From the NCBI GenBank assembly GCA_020161695.1, contig JAIUOO010000013.1, positions 62,001 through 126,000 of the forward strand: a stretch of 64,000 nucleotides of DNA, read 5' to 3'. Source of the DNA: Pseudomonadota bacterium. GTDB taxonomy: Bacteria > Pseudomonadota > Alphaproteobacteria > Rhizobiales > Phreatobacteraceae. The translations under genes were made by a program, and so were the position numbers. Numbering within the stretch: position 1 is the first letter of the stretch; every line of letters starts with the position of its first letter. The notes beneath the pieces are model-generated. The model saw only the letters and a list, made by a program, of their open reading frames with translations. It ran no database searches and was not told the DNA's origin. Of this stretch, positions 27,446 through 34,562 are shown piece after piece.

Positions 27446-27816
27446 CACGACCTCGGCAGGGCGGTGGCGGCGGGGAGGGCCGGCGTCGCCGGCAGCACTG
27501 GCAGGCGGCGTGCGCCTGCCTCCTGCGCGTTGACGAGTTCGCGGTAGATGTGGTTGGCGAGGCCGACGCCGCCCTGTGCGCTGACCGACTTGGCGTATTC
27601 GTCGACCAGCATGCCGCGCCAGGATTCGCTGTGCTTGCCGCCCAGCGGGGATTCGGTGCCGATGCCGGTGAACATCTGCCCGAACATGGTGTTGAGGAAC
27701 ACCTGCTCGAAATTCTGCGCCTGGCCCCAGGCGCGCTGCTCCCGGGAGCCGGCGACCTTGGCGGCGGCGGGCGTGTAGGAGTTGAGGACGGCGCGGTCGG
27801 CAATCCTGCTCGCCAT
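27445..27816 (-). CDS. flgJ: Flagellar rod-binding protein FlgJ (lacks muramidase domain)
   Basis: A 123-residue protein equal to the N-terminal rod-cap domain of FlgJ. Visible motifs are F-E-Q-V-F-L-N-T-M-F-G-Q-M-F and G-G-V-G-L-A-N-H-I-Y. The C-terminal muramidase domain of enterobacterial FlgJ is absent, as usual in alphaproteobacteria, where the gene is also called cheL. Start codon overlaps the flgI stop by one base; the 3' end overlaps flgN by one base. Promotes rod assembly in the periplasm. Confidence 0.88.
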   Translation of the reverse strand: MASRIADRAVLNSYTPAAAKVAGSREQRAWGQAQNFEQVFLNTMFGQMFTGIGTESPLGGKHSESWRGMLVDEYAKSVSAQGGVGLANHIYRELVNAQEAGARRLPVLPATPALPAATALPRS

Positions 27817-28922
27817 CACATCACCTCGATTTCGGCCTGGAGGGCGCCGGCGGCCTTGATCGCCTGCAGGATGGCGATCATGTCGCGCGGGCCGATGCCG
27901 AGTGCATTGAGCCCGTCGACCAGTTCCTGCAGCGAGACGCCTTCGCGCACGAGGGCGAGGCGTTTGCCGTCCTCGGTTGCCTGGATCTGGGTGCGCGGGG
28001 TGACGACGGTCTGGCCCTGCGCCAGCGGGTTCGGCTGGCTGACCTGCGGGCGCTCGGAAATGGTCACGGTCAGGTTGCCCTGCGCCACCGCCACGGTCGA
28101 GACGCGCACGTCCTTGCCCATGACGATGATGCCGGAGGCCTCGTCGATGACGACCTTGGCGACCTGGTCGGGCTGCACGCGCAGCTGCTCGATCTCCGTC
28201 AGTAGGTTGACGATGTTGCCCTCGAAACGCTGCGGCACCTTGACGTGGATGGTGCCCGGATCGGTCGGCTCGGCGGTCGGCGCGCCGATGAAGTCGTTGA
28301 TCGCGCCGGCAATGCGCCGGGCGGTGGTGAGGTCGGGGTTGCGCAGCGCCAGCTTGATCGACGCCATGCGGTTGATCGAGAAATTGACCTCGCGCTCGAC
28401 GATGGCGCCGTTGGAGACGCGCCCGACGGTCGGGACGCCGCGGGTGATGCTGGCCGCCGCGCCCTGCGCCTGGAAACCGGCGATGGCGACGGCACCCTGG
28501 CCGACGGCATAGACCTCGCCGTCGGCGCCGACGAGCGGCGTCACCAGCAATTCACCGCCCTGCAGCGAACGGGCGTCGCCCATAGCCGAGACGCGCACGT
28601 CGATGCGGGTGCCCTGGGTGGCGAAGGGCGGCAGGTTGGCGGTGACCATGACCGCCGCGACATTGGCCGTGCGCAGGTTCATGCCGCGCGTGTTGACGCC
28701 GAGGCGCTCCATCATCGACTGGATCGACTGGCGGGTGAACGGCGAGTTGTTCAGCGTGTCGCCGGTGCCGTTGAGGCCGACCACGAGGCCGTAGCCGATC
28801 AGCTGGTTCTCGCGCACCCCCTCGACATCGACGAGGTCCTTGATGCGCGAGGTCGATGCCATGGCCGGCGCCGGGACGGCGAGGGCGAGGGCGACGAGGG
28901 CGGTTGCCAGACGGCGGAACAT
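27816..28922 (-). CDS. flgI: Flagellar P-ring protein FlgI
   Basis: A periplasmic P-ring subunit of the flagellar bushing. After a signal peptide (about 1-22, ending P-A-M-A) come the typical segments R-I-K-D-L-V-D-V-E-G-V-R-E-N-Q-L-I-G-Y-G and G-T-G-D. I choose the second ATG at 28922 (368 aa) rather than the first at 28937, because a GGAG sits 6 bases before it and the sigma-54 element at 28952-28967 would start the transcript near 28941, only about 4 bases before the upstream ATG. It heads the flgI-flgJ-flgN operon. Confidence 0.95.
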   Translation of the reverse strand: MFRRLATALVALALAVPAPAMASTSRIKDLVDVEGVRENQLIGYGLVVGLNGTGDTLNNSPFTRQSIQSMMERLGVNTRGMNLRTANVAAVMVTANLPPFATQGTRIDVRVSAMGDARSLQGGELLVTPLVGADGEVYAVGQGAVAIAGFQAQGAAASITRGVPTVGRVSNGAIVEREVNFSINRMASIKLALRNPDLTTARRIAGAINDFIGAPTAEPTDPGTIHVKVPQRFEGNIVNLLTEIEQLRVQPDQVAKVVIDEASGIIVMGKDVRVSTVAVAQGNLTVTISERPQVSQPNPLAQGQTVVTPRTQIQATEDGKRLALVREGVSLQELVDGLNALGIGPRDMIAILQAIKAAGALQAEIEVM

Positions 28923-28951
28923 GGCTGCTCCATTCATGTTCCCGCCTGCGT

Positions 28952-28967
28952 CGCATGATGCGTGCCA
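28952..28967 (-). promoter_or_regulatory. Sigma-54 promoter of flgI
   Basis: On the minus strand TGGCACGCATCATGCG has a perfect -24 box (TGGCACG), four spacer bases and ATGC as the -12 box. Spacing GG to GC is 12. Predicted start near 28941. Confidence 0.8.
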
Positions 28968-29048
28968 AGGCAGCGCCTTCCGTAACCTGTTGAAATCATT
29001 GGTTACGGCGGCCTTGATGACGCCCGGCCGAACGCCGTTCTCCTGCCG

Positions 29049-29067
29049 CCCGGCAGCTTTTGCCGGG
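29049..29067. promoter_or_regulatory. FlbD-like palindrome between flgI and fliX
   Basis: CCCGGCAGCTTTTGCCGGG has perfect 7-bp arms (8 with the flanking G/C). It lies about 117 bp upstream of the predicted flgI start and two bases from a CtrA box on the fliX side. Confidence 0.7.
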
Positions 29068-29069
29068 CA

Positions 29070-29086
29070 TTAACCGCCCCTTAACC
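29070..29086 (+). promoter_or_regulatory. CtrA box upstream of fliX
   Basis: TTAACCGCCCCTTAACC is an exact TTAA-N7-TTAACC match to the CtrA binding site of alphaproteobacteria. In Caulobacter, early (class II) flagellar genes including fliX are CtrA targets, so the site fits the gene. Confidence 0.75.
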
Positions 29087-29175
29087 ATGGCCGGGCTCTC
29101 TTAACCTTCGAGAAAGGCGGGTTGCGCCTTGATGAAGCGCCCGTCCCGGATGTGGACCTGACAAGGAGGGGACCG

Positions 29176-29616
29176 ATGCGGATCACGACACCGCCGCCGA
29201 TCGGCGCGGTCCAGACCTCGCAGCAGCCGCAGCGGGCCGATCGCGCCCGCTCGGCCTTCGAGTTGCCGGGCACGACGAAGCCGGAGACGCAGACTACTGG
29301 CACCGCCCGGCCGGCCGTTGCCGCCGCGGGCCTCGAGACCCTGCTCGCGGTGCAGGGCATGCAGCCGGACGACCGGCGCGAGCGTCGCCGCCGCGCGATG
29401 AGCCGGGGGCGCCAGTCGCTCGACCTGCTCGACGACCTCAAGCTCGCCATGCTGTCCGGCGAGCCCATGCCCTCCGTGCTCCTCAAGTTGCGCGGCCTGA
29501 CGGCCCAGCACCTCGAAGGCACGGGCGACGACGGCCTCGACGGCCTGCTCGCAGAGATCGACCTGAGAGCCCAGGTGGAGCTCGCCAAGCGCGAGGCGGC
29601 AGCCAAGGCCGGCTGA
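29176..29616 (+). CDS. fliX: Flagellar assembly regulator FliX
   Basis: A 146-residue protein. The N-terminus M-R-I-T...I-G-A-V and the helical C-terminal half (D-L-L-D-D-L-K-L-A-M-L-S-G and L-D-G-L-L-A-E-I-D-L-R-A-Q-V-E-L-A-K) match FliX. In Caulobacter FliX couples assembly of the early basal body to activity of FlbD, a sigma-54 activator. The ATG at 29176 follows AAGGAGGGGACCG. It diverges from flgI, as in Caulobacter, sharing a control region with a CtrA box and an FlbD-like palindrome. FlbD is not encoded in the window. Confidence 0.92.
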   Translation: MRITTPPPIGAVQTSQQPQRADRARSAFELPGTTKPETQTTGTARPAVAAAGLETLLAVQGMQPDDRRERRRRAMSRGRQSLDLLDDLKLAMLSGEPMPSVLLKLRGLTAQHLEGTGDDGLDGLLAEIDLRAQVELAKREAAAKAG

Positions 29617-29801
29617 CCCACGCATCTGCGCAAGCCCATGAAATGCAGACGGAACCTGCCTTCTGGCACGGTTCCTGCTCGACTGTCCCCAAGCGTGACG
29701 GTTCCGTGACCGGCTTTGCGGTTGTCTGCTTTTGGGACGGGTGCTATGAGCGCGCCGAAACGCGGGCCTCGCGGCTCGTGATTCATCGAGGGGTTCGTTG
29801 A

Positions 29802-30218
29802 ATGACGTTGGCGTTGGAAGCGGACTATCGCCCGAAGGATTCGGAGCCGTTCATGAATGAGCGGCAGCGGGAATATTTCCGCAGGAAGCTGCAATCCTGG
29901 AAGGAGGACATCCTCCGGGAAGCCAAGGAAACCCTGCAGAACCTGCAGGACGAAAACCAGAACCATCCTGACATTGCCGACCGGGCCTCTTCGGAGACCG
30001 ATCGCGCCATCGAACTGCGAGCCCGCGACCGGCAGCGCAAGCTCATCGCCAAGATCGACGCGGCCATCGCGCGCATCGAGGACGGCTCCTACGGCTATTG
30101 CGAGGAGACCGGCGAGCCGATCTCGCTTAAGCGCCTCGAGGCCCGCCCCATCGCGACCCTGTCGCTGGAGGCGCAGGAGCGCCACGAGCGGCGCGAGCGG
30201 GTCTACCGGGACGAGTGA
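29802..30218 (+). CDS. dksA: RNA polymerase-binding transcription factor DksA
   Basis: A 138-residue DksA/TraR protein that enters the RNA polymerase secondary channel and works with ppGpp. The coiled-coil tip region D-R-A-S-S-E-T-D is intact. The zinc finger is reduced: only one cysteine remains (Y-G-Y-C-E-E-T-G-E-P-I, and the second pair is replaced by A-R-P/T-L-S), as in several alphaproteobacterial DksA proteins. An internal ATG (residue 18) is an alternative start. It is followed by a strong terminator. Confidence 0.93.
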   Translation: MTLALEADYRPKDSEPFMNERQREYFRRKLQSWKEDILREAKETLQNLQDENQNHPDIADRASSETDRAIELRARDRQRKLIAKIDAAIARIEDGSYGYCEETGEPISLKRLEARPIATLSLEAQERHERRERVYRDE

Positions 30219-30241
30219 TCCGCCCCGCACTGGTTCAGAGC

Positions 30242-30265
30242 AACGGCCGCCCTCGGGCGGCCGTT
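30242..30265 (+). terminator. Rho-independent terminator of dksA
   Basis: AACGGCCGCCC and GGGCGGCCGTT form an 11-bp stem with a 2-base TC centre, followed by GTCGTTTCG. It begins about 24 bp after the dksA stop. Confidence 0.85.
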
Positions 30266-30380
30266 GTCGTTTCGGGCTGCTGAAACGCCGAACGCCGCCC
30301 GTGTGGGAGAGCACGGGCGGCGTCGGTTCGCCGTTACGCCCGGGGAGCGGGGACGGCTTGGAGCTGGGAAAGACGGGGGC

Positions 30381-31169
30381 TTACCAGGGCAGGAGGACGT
30401 CCATGACCTGCTGGCCGTAGCGGGGCTGCTGGACATCGGTGATCTGACCGCGGCCGCCGTAGCCGATGCGGGCCTGGGCGATCTTGGCGCTGTCGATGGT
30501 GTTGTCGCTCTCGATGTCCTCGGGCCGGACGATGCCGGCGACGATCAGTTCGCGAACCTCGAAATTGACGCGGATCTCCTGCTTGCCCTCCAGCACGAGA
30601 TTGCCGTTCGGCAGGATCTGGGTGACCACGGCCGCAACGTTGGTGACCAGCTGCTCCGAGCGGTTGATGGCGCCGCGGCCCTCGTTGCCCATCTGGCCGT
30701 TGAGCGTGACGAGGTTGGACGGATCCATGCCGCGGACGCGGGCGGCATTCTCCAGCCCGAACAGGTTGGGAGCGCCGAAGTTCTCGGTGTTGTTGCGCGA
30801 GCGGGTGGTGGTGTTCTGCACCGTCGCCTGGTCGGTGATCTTCACCTTGATGGTGAGGATGTCGCCGACGCGCTGGGCGCGCTGATCGCGGAAGAAGGCG
30901 CGCGAGCCGTTGCGCCAGAGCGAGTTGGGGTTGTGGGAGATCGGCTGCGGCTCGGGCATCGGCATGGAGACCGGCCGGTAGCCGGGCTGGGCCTGCGGGT
31001 TCTCGACGGCGGACAGAGCGGGAGCGCGGCCGATGTTGCGGAGGCGGTCAGGTGCGCCGCAGGCGGCTGTCGCGAGCGCCGCGGCGGTGATCAGCAGGAG
31101 ACGGGACATGCGCATGGCTGATCCTGACGCGTAACGGGCCGAGGGAAGGTTGGAAGCGGGAAGGGTCAT
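30381..31169 (-). CDS. flgH: Flagellar L-ring lipoprotein FlgH
   Basis: A 262-residue outer-membrane ring subunit. The lipobox is L-A-T-A-A-C-G; conserved segments are S-L-W-R-N-G-S-R-A-F-F-R-D-Q-R-A and G-D-I-L-T-I-K-V. The first ATG overlaps the flgA stop (ATGA); a more typical lipoprotein leader would start at 31115 or 31109. FlgH forms the outer bushing with FlgI. Last gene of the flgF-flgG-flgA-flgH run. Confidence 0.94.
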   Translation of the reverse strand: MTLPASNLPSARYASGSAMRMSRLLLITAAALATAACGAPDRLRNIGRAPALSAVENPQAQPGYRPVSMPMPEPQPISHNPNSLWRNGSRAFFRDQRAQRVGDILTIKVKITDQATVQNTTTRSRNNTENFGAPNLFGLENAARVRGMDPSNLVTLNGQMGNEGRGAINRSEQLVTNVAAVVTQILPNGNLVLEGKQEIRVNFEVRELIVAGIVRPEDIESDNTIDSAKIAQARIGYGGRGQITDVQQPRYGQQVMDVLLPW

Positions 31170-32146
31170 GGCGCGCGGCTCGCGGCGACGATGGGCTGGC
31201 CGCGCAGCTGGACGGTGACGCGGCCCGGGCCGGTGACGACGCCCTGAAGCGTCTTGCGCGACTGGAGGTTCTGCACCTGCACCGTGTCGCCCTCGGCGCC
31301 GGCTTCCAGCGCCTTGCCGCGAACGGTGAGGTTGAGGCCCGGCACGTCGAGCAGGATCAGGACATTGCCGTTGCGCTCGACGATCTCGGGCCGCATCAGG
31401 TCCATGGCGCGGAACGAGCGCTCCGGCTGGAGCGGCCGGCGGGCCGCCATGCCGACCGCCTGGGTCAGCGCGATGACCGAGTCGGAGGCGAGCATCGCCA
31501 TCTCGCTGCGCGGCCGGCGCTCGACCGCAAGGTCGCTGGCGCGCAGCACTTCGCCGCGGTTGATGACACGGGCCGGCACGACGAATTCGACGAGCTCGTT
31601 GGCCGCGCCGGAAATGCGGAACGGACCGACGGTCTCGGCGCCGGCGACCGCCAGCATGGCCTCGAAGCGGCCGGACCTGACATCGTGGTCGATGCGCTGG
31701 ACGTGGACTTCGCCGCTCTGCGACAGTTCGAGCGCAAGCGGGCGCGTGCCGCGGTCGAAAGCGACCTGAATGCGGGTGGAATCGGCGAGCCCAAGCGAGC
31801 GCGCGAGGTTCGCGGCGATGCGCTCCTCCATCTCGACCAGCGGCACGATCCGCGCGGCCCGGCTCACCGAGACCTCGCGGATGCTTCCCGTCGCGACATG
31901 GGCGAGGCCGGCGCGGCGGGCCGCATCGATCACCTGCGCAGCGGGGACGCGGCCGGTATGGCCGAGGTCGGGCGAGCGGAAGACGGCGGTCTGGGCGTGG
32001 TCGCCGGCATTGTCGAGAAGGTCGCCGAGCCGGACCAGGTCGGCCGAGACCGTCACTTCCGCGCGCAGCGCGGGTGTCTGGGCCAGCGCCGCCGCCGGCG
32101 CGGCGAGTGCTGCGACAAGGGCGAGAAGGGGGGCGAGGCGCTTCAT
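31166..32146 (-). CDS. flgA: Flagellar P-ring assembly chaperone FlgA
   Basis: A 326-residue periplasmic protein with a signal peptide (1-22, ending A-L-A-Q) and a C-terminal SAF/FlgA domain visible in V-P-A-R-V-I-N-R-G-E-V-L-R-A-S-D-L and G-M-A-A-R-R-P-L-Q. It is longer than E. coli FlgA (about 219) because of an N-terminal extension, common in Rhizobiales. FlgA helps P-ring assembly. The start at 32146 lies 8 bp after flgG; the end overlaps flgH by 4 bp. The much longer open frame upstream in this register is the shadow of flgG and flgF. Confidence 0.92.
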   Translation of the reverse strand: MKRLAPLLALVAALAAPAAALAQTPALRAEVTVSADLVRLGDLLDNAGDHAQTAVFRSPDLGHTGRVPAAQVIDAARRAGLAHVATGSIREVSVSRAARIVPLVEMEERIAANLARSLGLADSTRIQVAFDRGTRPLALELSQSGEVHVQRIDHDVRSGRFEAMLAVAGAETVGPFRISGAANELVEFVVPARVINRGEVLRASDLAVERRPRSEMAMLASDSVIALTQAVGMAARRPLQPERSFRAMDLMRPEIVERNGNVLILLDVPGLNLTVRGKALEAGAEGDTVQVQNLQSRKTLQGVVTGPGRVTVQLRGQPIVAASRAP

Positions 32147-32154
32147 GATCCGGC

Positions 32155-32943
32155 TCAGCGCATCATCTGCGAGGTGGACTGCAGCATCTGGTCGGCGGCC
32201 GAGATGATGCGGGCATTCATCTCGTAGGCGCGCTGGGCGGCGATCAGGTCGGAGATTTCCGACACCGCCGTGACGTTGGACTGTTCCAGGTTCTTCTGGA
32301 GCAGCGTGCCCGCGCCTTCGGTGCCGGGCGTGGTGCTCGTCGCCTGGCCGGAGGCGGCGGTTTCCATGAACAGGTTGTCGCCGATCGATTCGAGGCCGGC
32401 CTTGTTGACGAAACGGGCGAGCTGGATCTGGCCGATGGTCTGCGGCGCGGTCTGGTTCGGCAGCGTCGCCTGCACCACGCCGGCCGCCGAAATGGTCACC
32501 GAGGTCGCGTTGTTCGGCACGGTGATGCCCGGCTCCAGCGGATAGCCGTCGACCGTGACGATCTGGCCTTCGGCATTGCGCTCGAACGAGCCGTCGCGGG
32601 TATAGGCGGTGCGACCGTCCGGCATGGTGATGCGGAAGAAGCCCTCGCCGCGGATGGCGATGTCGTAGTCCTTCTCGGTCGGCAGGACGTTGCCCTGGCT
32701 CATCACGCGGGAGGTTGCCGCCGGCTTGACGCCGGAGCCGATGGAGATGCCGACCGGCAGCAGGTTGCCTTGCTGCGAGTTCTGCGTGCCGGCGCGGCGC
32801 TGGTGCTCGTAGAGCATGTCCTGGAACTCGGCCCGCTGGCGCTTGAAGCCGGTGGTCCGCATGTTCGCGATGTTGTTGGAGATCACCTCGACGGTGAGCT
32901 CCTGGGCCTTCATGCCCGTGGCGGCGGTGTGGAGGGCGCGCAT
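32155..32943 (-). CDS. flgG: Flagellar distal rod protein FlgG
   Basis: A 262-residue distal rod subunit of standard length. It starts M-R-A-L-H-T-A-A-T-G-M-K-A-Q, contains N-I-A-N-M-R-T-T-G-F-K-R, and ends with the rod C-terminal motif A-Q-R-A-Y-E-M-N-A-R-I-I. It lies 12 bp after flgF and 8 bp before flgA in one operon. Exported by the flagellar type III system to form the drive shaft. Confidence 0.97.
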   Translation of the reverse strand: MRALHTAATGMKAQELTVEVISNNIANMRTTGFKRQRAEFQDMLYEHQRRAGTQNSQQGNLLPVGISIGSGVKPAATSRVMSQGNVLPTEKDYDIAIRGEGFFRITMPDGRTAYTRDGSFERNAEGQIVTVDGYPLEPGITVPNNATSVTISAAGVVQATLPNQTAPQTIGQIQLARFVNKAGLESIGDNLFMETAASGQATSTTPGTEGAGTLLQKNLEQSNVTAVSEISDLIAAQRAYEMNARIISAADQMLQSTSQMMR

Positions 32944-32955
32944 GGATCAGGCTCC

Positions 32956-33723
32956 TCAGGTCAGGCTGCCGAGCGAGCGGATCGCGTCGCGGCGGAGCTG
33001 GTCGTGGCGTTCGATGCTGGAGGCGAGCGACTGGTAGGCGCGCGTCACCTCGATCATCCGGGACAGGGCGAGAACCGGGGTCACATTGGACTTCTCGACG
33101 AAGCCCTGGCGCAGGTCGCGCTCGGTGACCGGCTGCACCTGCGCGCCGGGGCTCAGCGAAAACAGGTTGTCGCCGGCCTTCTGCAGGCTGCCGCGGCCGT
33201 TGGCCTCGACGAGGCGCAGGCGGCCGCGCGTCTGGGCCGGGCCGGTGGCCGTGCCGTCGCGGGCGCTGATCGTGCCGTCGCGGCTGATGGTGATGCCGAC
33301 ATCGGTCGTCTCGAAGCTGATCGGGCCGCCGTCGCCAAGGACGAGCTGGCCCTGCTTGGTGACGAGCTGGTTCTGGGAATTGATCTCGAAGGAGCCGTTC
33401 CGCGTGTAGCGCTCGCCCTCGGGGGTCTGGACGGCGAACAGGCCGCGGCCGGAAATGCCGACATCGAGCGGGTTGCCGGTCGCCTCCATGGCGCCCTGGC
33501 CCATATTCGTGGCGGTCGCGCGGTCCCAGACGAAGGACAGGCGGCGATCGGCGCCGCGCTGGAACGTGTCGTCCCGGGCGGTCGGCATCAGGTACTCGTG
33601 GAACACGACATCGTCCTGCTTGAACCCGGTCGTGTTCAAGTTGGCGATGTTGTTCGCAATGACGTCGAGCTCGCGCTGCAGGGCGACCTGCCGCGAAAGG
33701 CCGACGAGACCAATGTTCTCCAT
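32956..33723 (-). CDS. flgF: Flagellar rod protein FlgF
   Basis: A 255-residue proximal rod protein. The rod-family motif N-N-I-A-N-L-N-T-T-G-F-K is at residues 24-35, and the C-terminus has M-I-E-V-T-R-A-Y-Q-S-L-A. It heads the flgF-flgG-flgA-flgH operon. About 112 bp upstream of the start codon is the predicted transcription start of a sigma-54 promoter at 33847-33861. Confidence 0.96.
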   Translation of the reverse strand: MENIGLVGLSRQVALQRELDVIANNIANLNTTGFKQDDVVFHEYLMPTARDDTFQRGADRRLSFVWDRATATNMGQGAMEATGNPLDVGISGRGLFAVQTPEGERYTRNGSFEINSQNQLVTKQGQLVLGDGGPISFETTDVGITISRDGTISARDGTATGPAQTRGRLRLVEANGRGSLQKAGDNLFSLSPGAQVQPVTERDLRQGFVEKSNVTPVLALSRMIEVTRAYQSLASSIERHDQLRRDAIRSLGSLT

Positions 33724-33846
33724 TGGACCTGTCCCCGATTGTCCGACCCGGTCTCCGCCTCTCCCAAGGCGGTCCTTCGTCGGTGCTCCCCAGCTCGGGC
33801 GCCGGACCGTTCTCCCAAACGGCGATCGGTGCCCGCAATGTCACTG

Positions 33847-33861
33847 GCATCGGGCGTGCCA
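33847..33861 (-). promoter_or_regulatory. Sigma-54 promoter of flgF
   Basis: On the minus strand TGGCACGCCCGATGCC has a perfect TGGCACG -24 box and ATGC at -12 with correct spacing. Being nearly palindromic, it also reads as a weaker sigma-54 site on the plus strand. Predicted start for flgF near 33835. Confidence 0.8.
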
Positions 33862-33950
33862 AGTCACCGATTCAAGGAAAATCAACCACTTAAGTCAGGA
33901 AATCGTTCACCATGGACCCGGCAGGAATGACCGCCCCGGCGCATTCGGCC

Positions 33951-33965
33951 CGGCAAATCTTGCCG
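33951..33965. promoter_or_regulatory. FlbD-like palindrome between flgF and fliL
   Basis: CGGCAAATCTTGCCG fits CGGCA-N5-TGCCG. It is about 123 bp upstream of the predicted flgF start and about 80 bp upstream of fliL. Confidence 0.7.
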
Positions 33966-33979
33966 CGCGTTTACGAAAA

Positions 33980-33996
33980 TAAACGAGCCGTTAACC
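33980..33996 (+). promoter_or_regulatory. CtrA-like box upstream of fliL
   Basis: TAAA-CGAGCCG-TTAACC matches TTAA-N7-TTAAC except for one base in the left half. It precedes the fliL start by about 47 bp. Class II fliL/fliM operons are CtrA targets in Caulobacter. Confidence 0.5.
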
Positions 33997-34042
33997 ATTC
34001 GGGCCGCAACGTCCCAACGAGAGACTCAAGGGCGCTTAAGTC

Positions 34043-34549
34043 ATGGCGAAGAAACCGAAAAAGCCCGAGGCTGACATGGACGAGGCCGAAGAGGGCGAAG
34101 CTCCGGCGGGCGGCGGCAAGAAGAAGCTGATCATGATGGCGGGCGCGGGCCTTGCCGTCGTGCTGCTCGGCGGCGGTGGCTGGTTCTTCTTCCTGAAGAA
34201 GAAGCCGGAAACCGCCCAGGCCCAGCCCGTCGAAGTCGCCAAGCCGGTCGCCTTCGTCGATCTGCCGGACATGACCGTGAACCTCTCGGTCGGTCAGGAC
34301 CGGCCGCAATATCTGCGCGTCAAGGTTGCCCTCGAAGTGACGGATGCCAAGGTCGCCGACCAGATCAAGCCGATCATGCCGCGCGTCGTCGATGCCTTCC
34401 AGCTCTACCTGCGCGAGATGCGCCCCTCGGACATCGAGGGGTCCGCCGGCATCTTCCGTCTGCGCGACGAGCTCACGCGGCGGGTGAACACCGCCGTCCA
34501 TCCGGCGCGGGTCAATGCCGTGCTGTTCCGCGAAATCGTCGTGCAGTAA
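34043..34549 (+). CDS. fliL: Flagellar basal body protein FliL
   Basis: A 168-residue single-span membrane protein. A lysine/glutamate-rich cytoplasmic start (1-28) is followed by a membrane helix (about 30-51) and a periplasmic domain with M-T-V-N-L-S and F-R-L-R-D-E-L, typical of FliL. It associates with stator units and supports torque. It is the first gene of fliL-fliM-DUF6468-motE-like-TPR, and fliM begins 13 bp after it. Confidence 0.95.
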   Translation: MAKKPKKPEADMDEAEEGEAPAGGGKKKLIMMAGAGLAVVLLGGGGWFFFLKKKPETAQAQPVEVAKPVAFVDLPDMTVNLSVGQDRPQYLRVKVALEVTDAKVADQIKPIMPRVVDAFQLYLREMRPSDIEGSAGIFRLRDELTRRVNTAVHPARVNAVLFREIVVQ

Positions 34550-34562
34550 CGGGTAAGCGGGC

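Larger units (their letters stand above)
33724..34042. promoter_or_regulatory. Divergent flgF/fliL control region
   Basis: This 319-bp gap holds, from flgF to fliL, a sigma-54 element (33847-33861), an FlbD-like palindrome (33951-33965) and a CtrA-like box (33980-33996). No open frame of note. Listed separately below. Confidence 0.65.

Noticed and set aside
31166..33862. An 898-codon frame covering flgA, flgG and flgF on one register
   Set aside because: Only its last 326 codons (flgA) make sense; the rest is out of frame with flgG and flgF, which are unmistakable.
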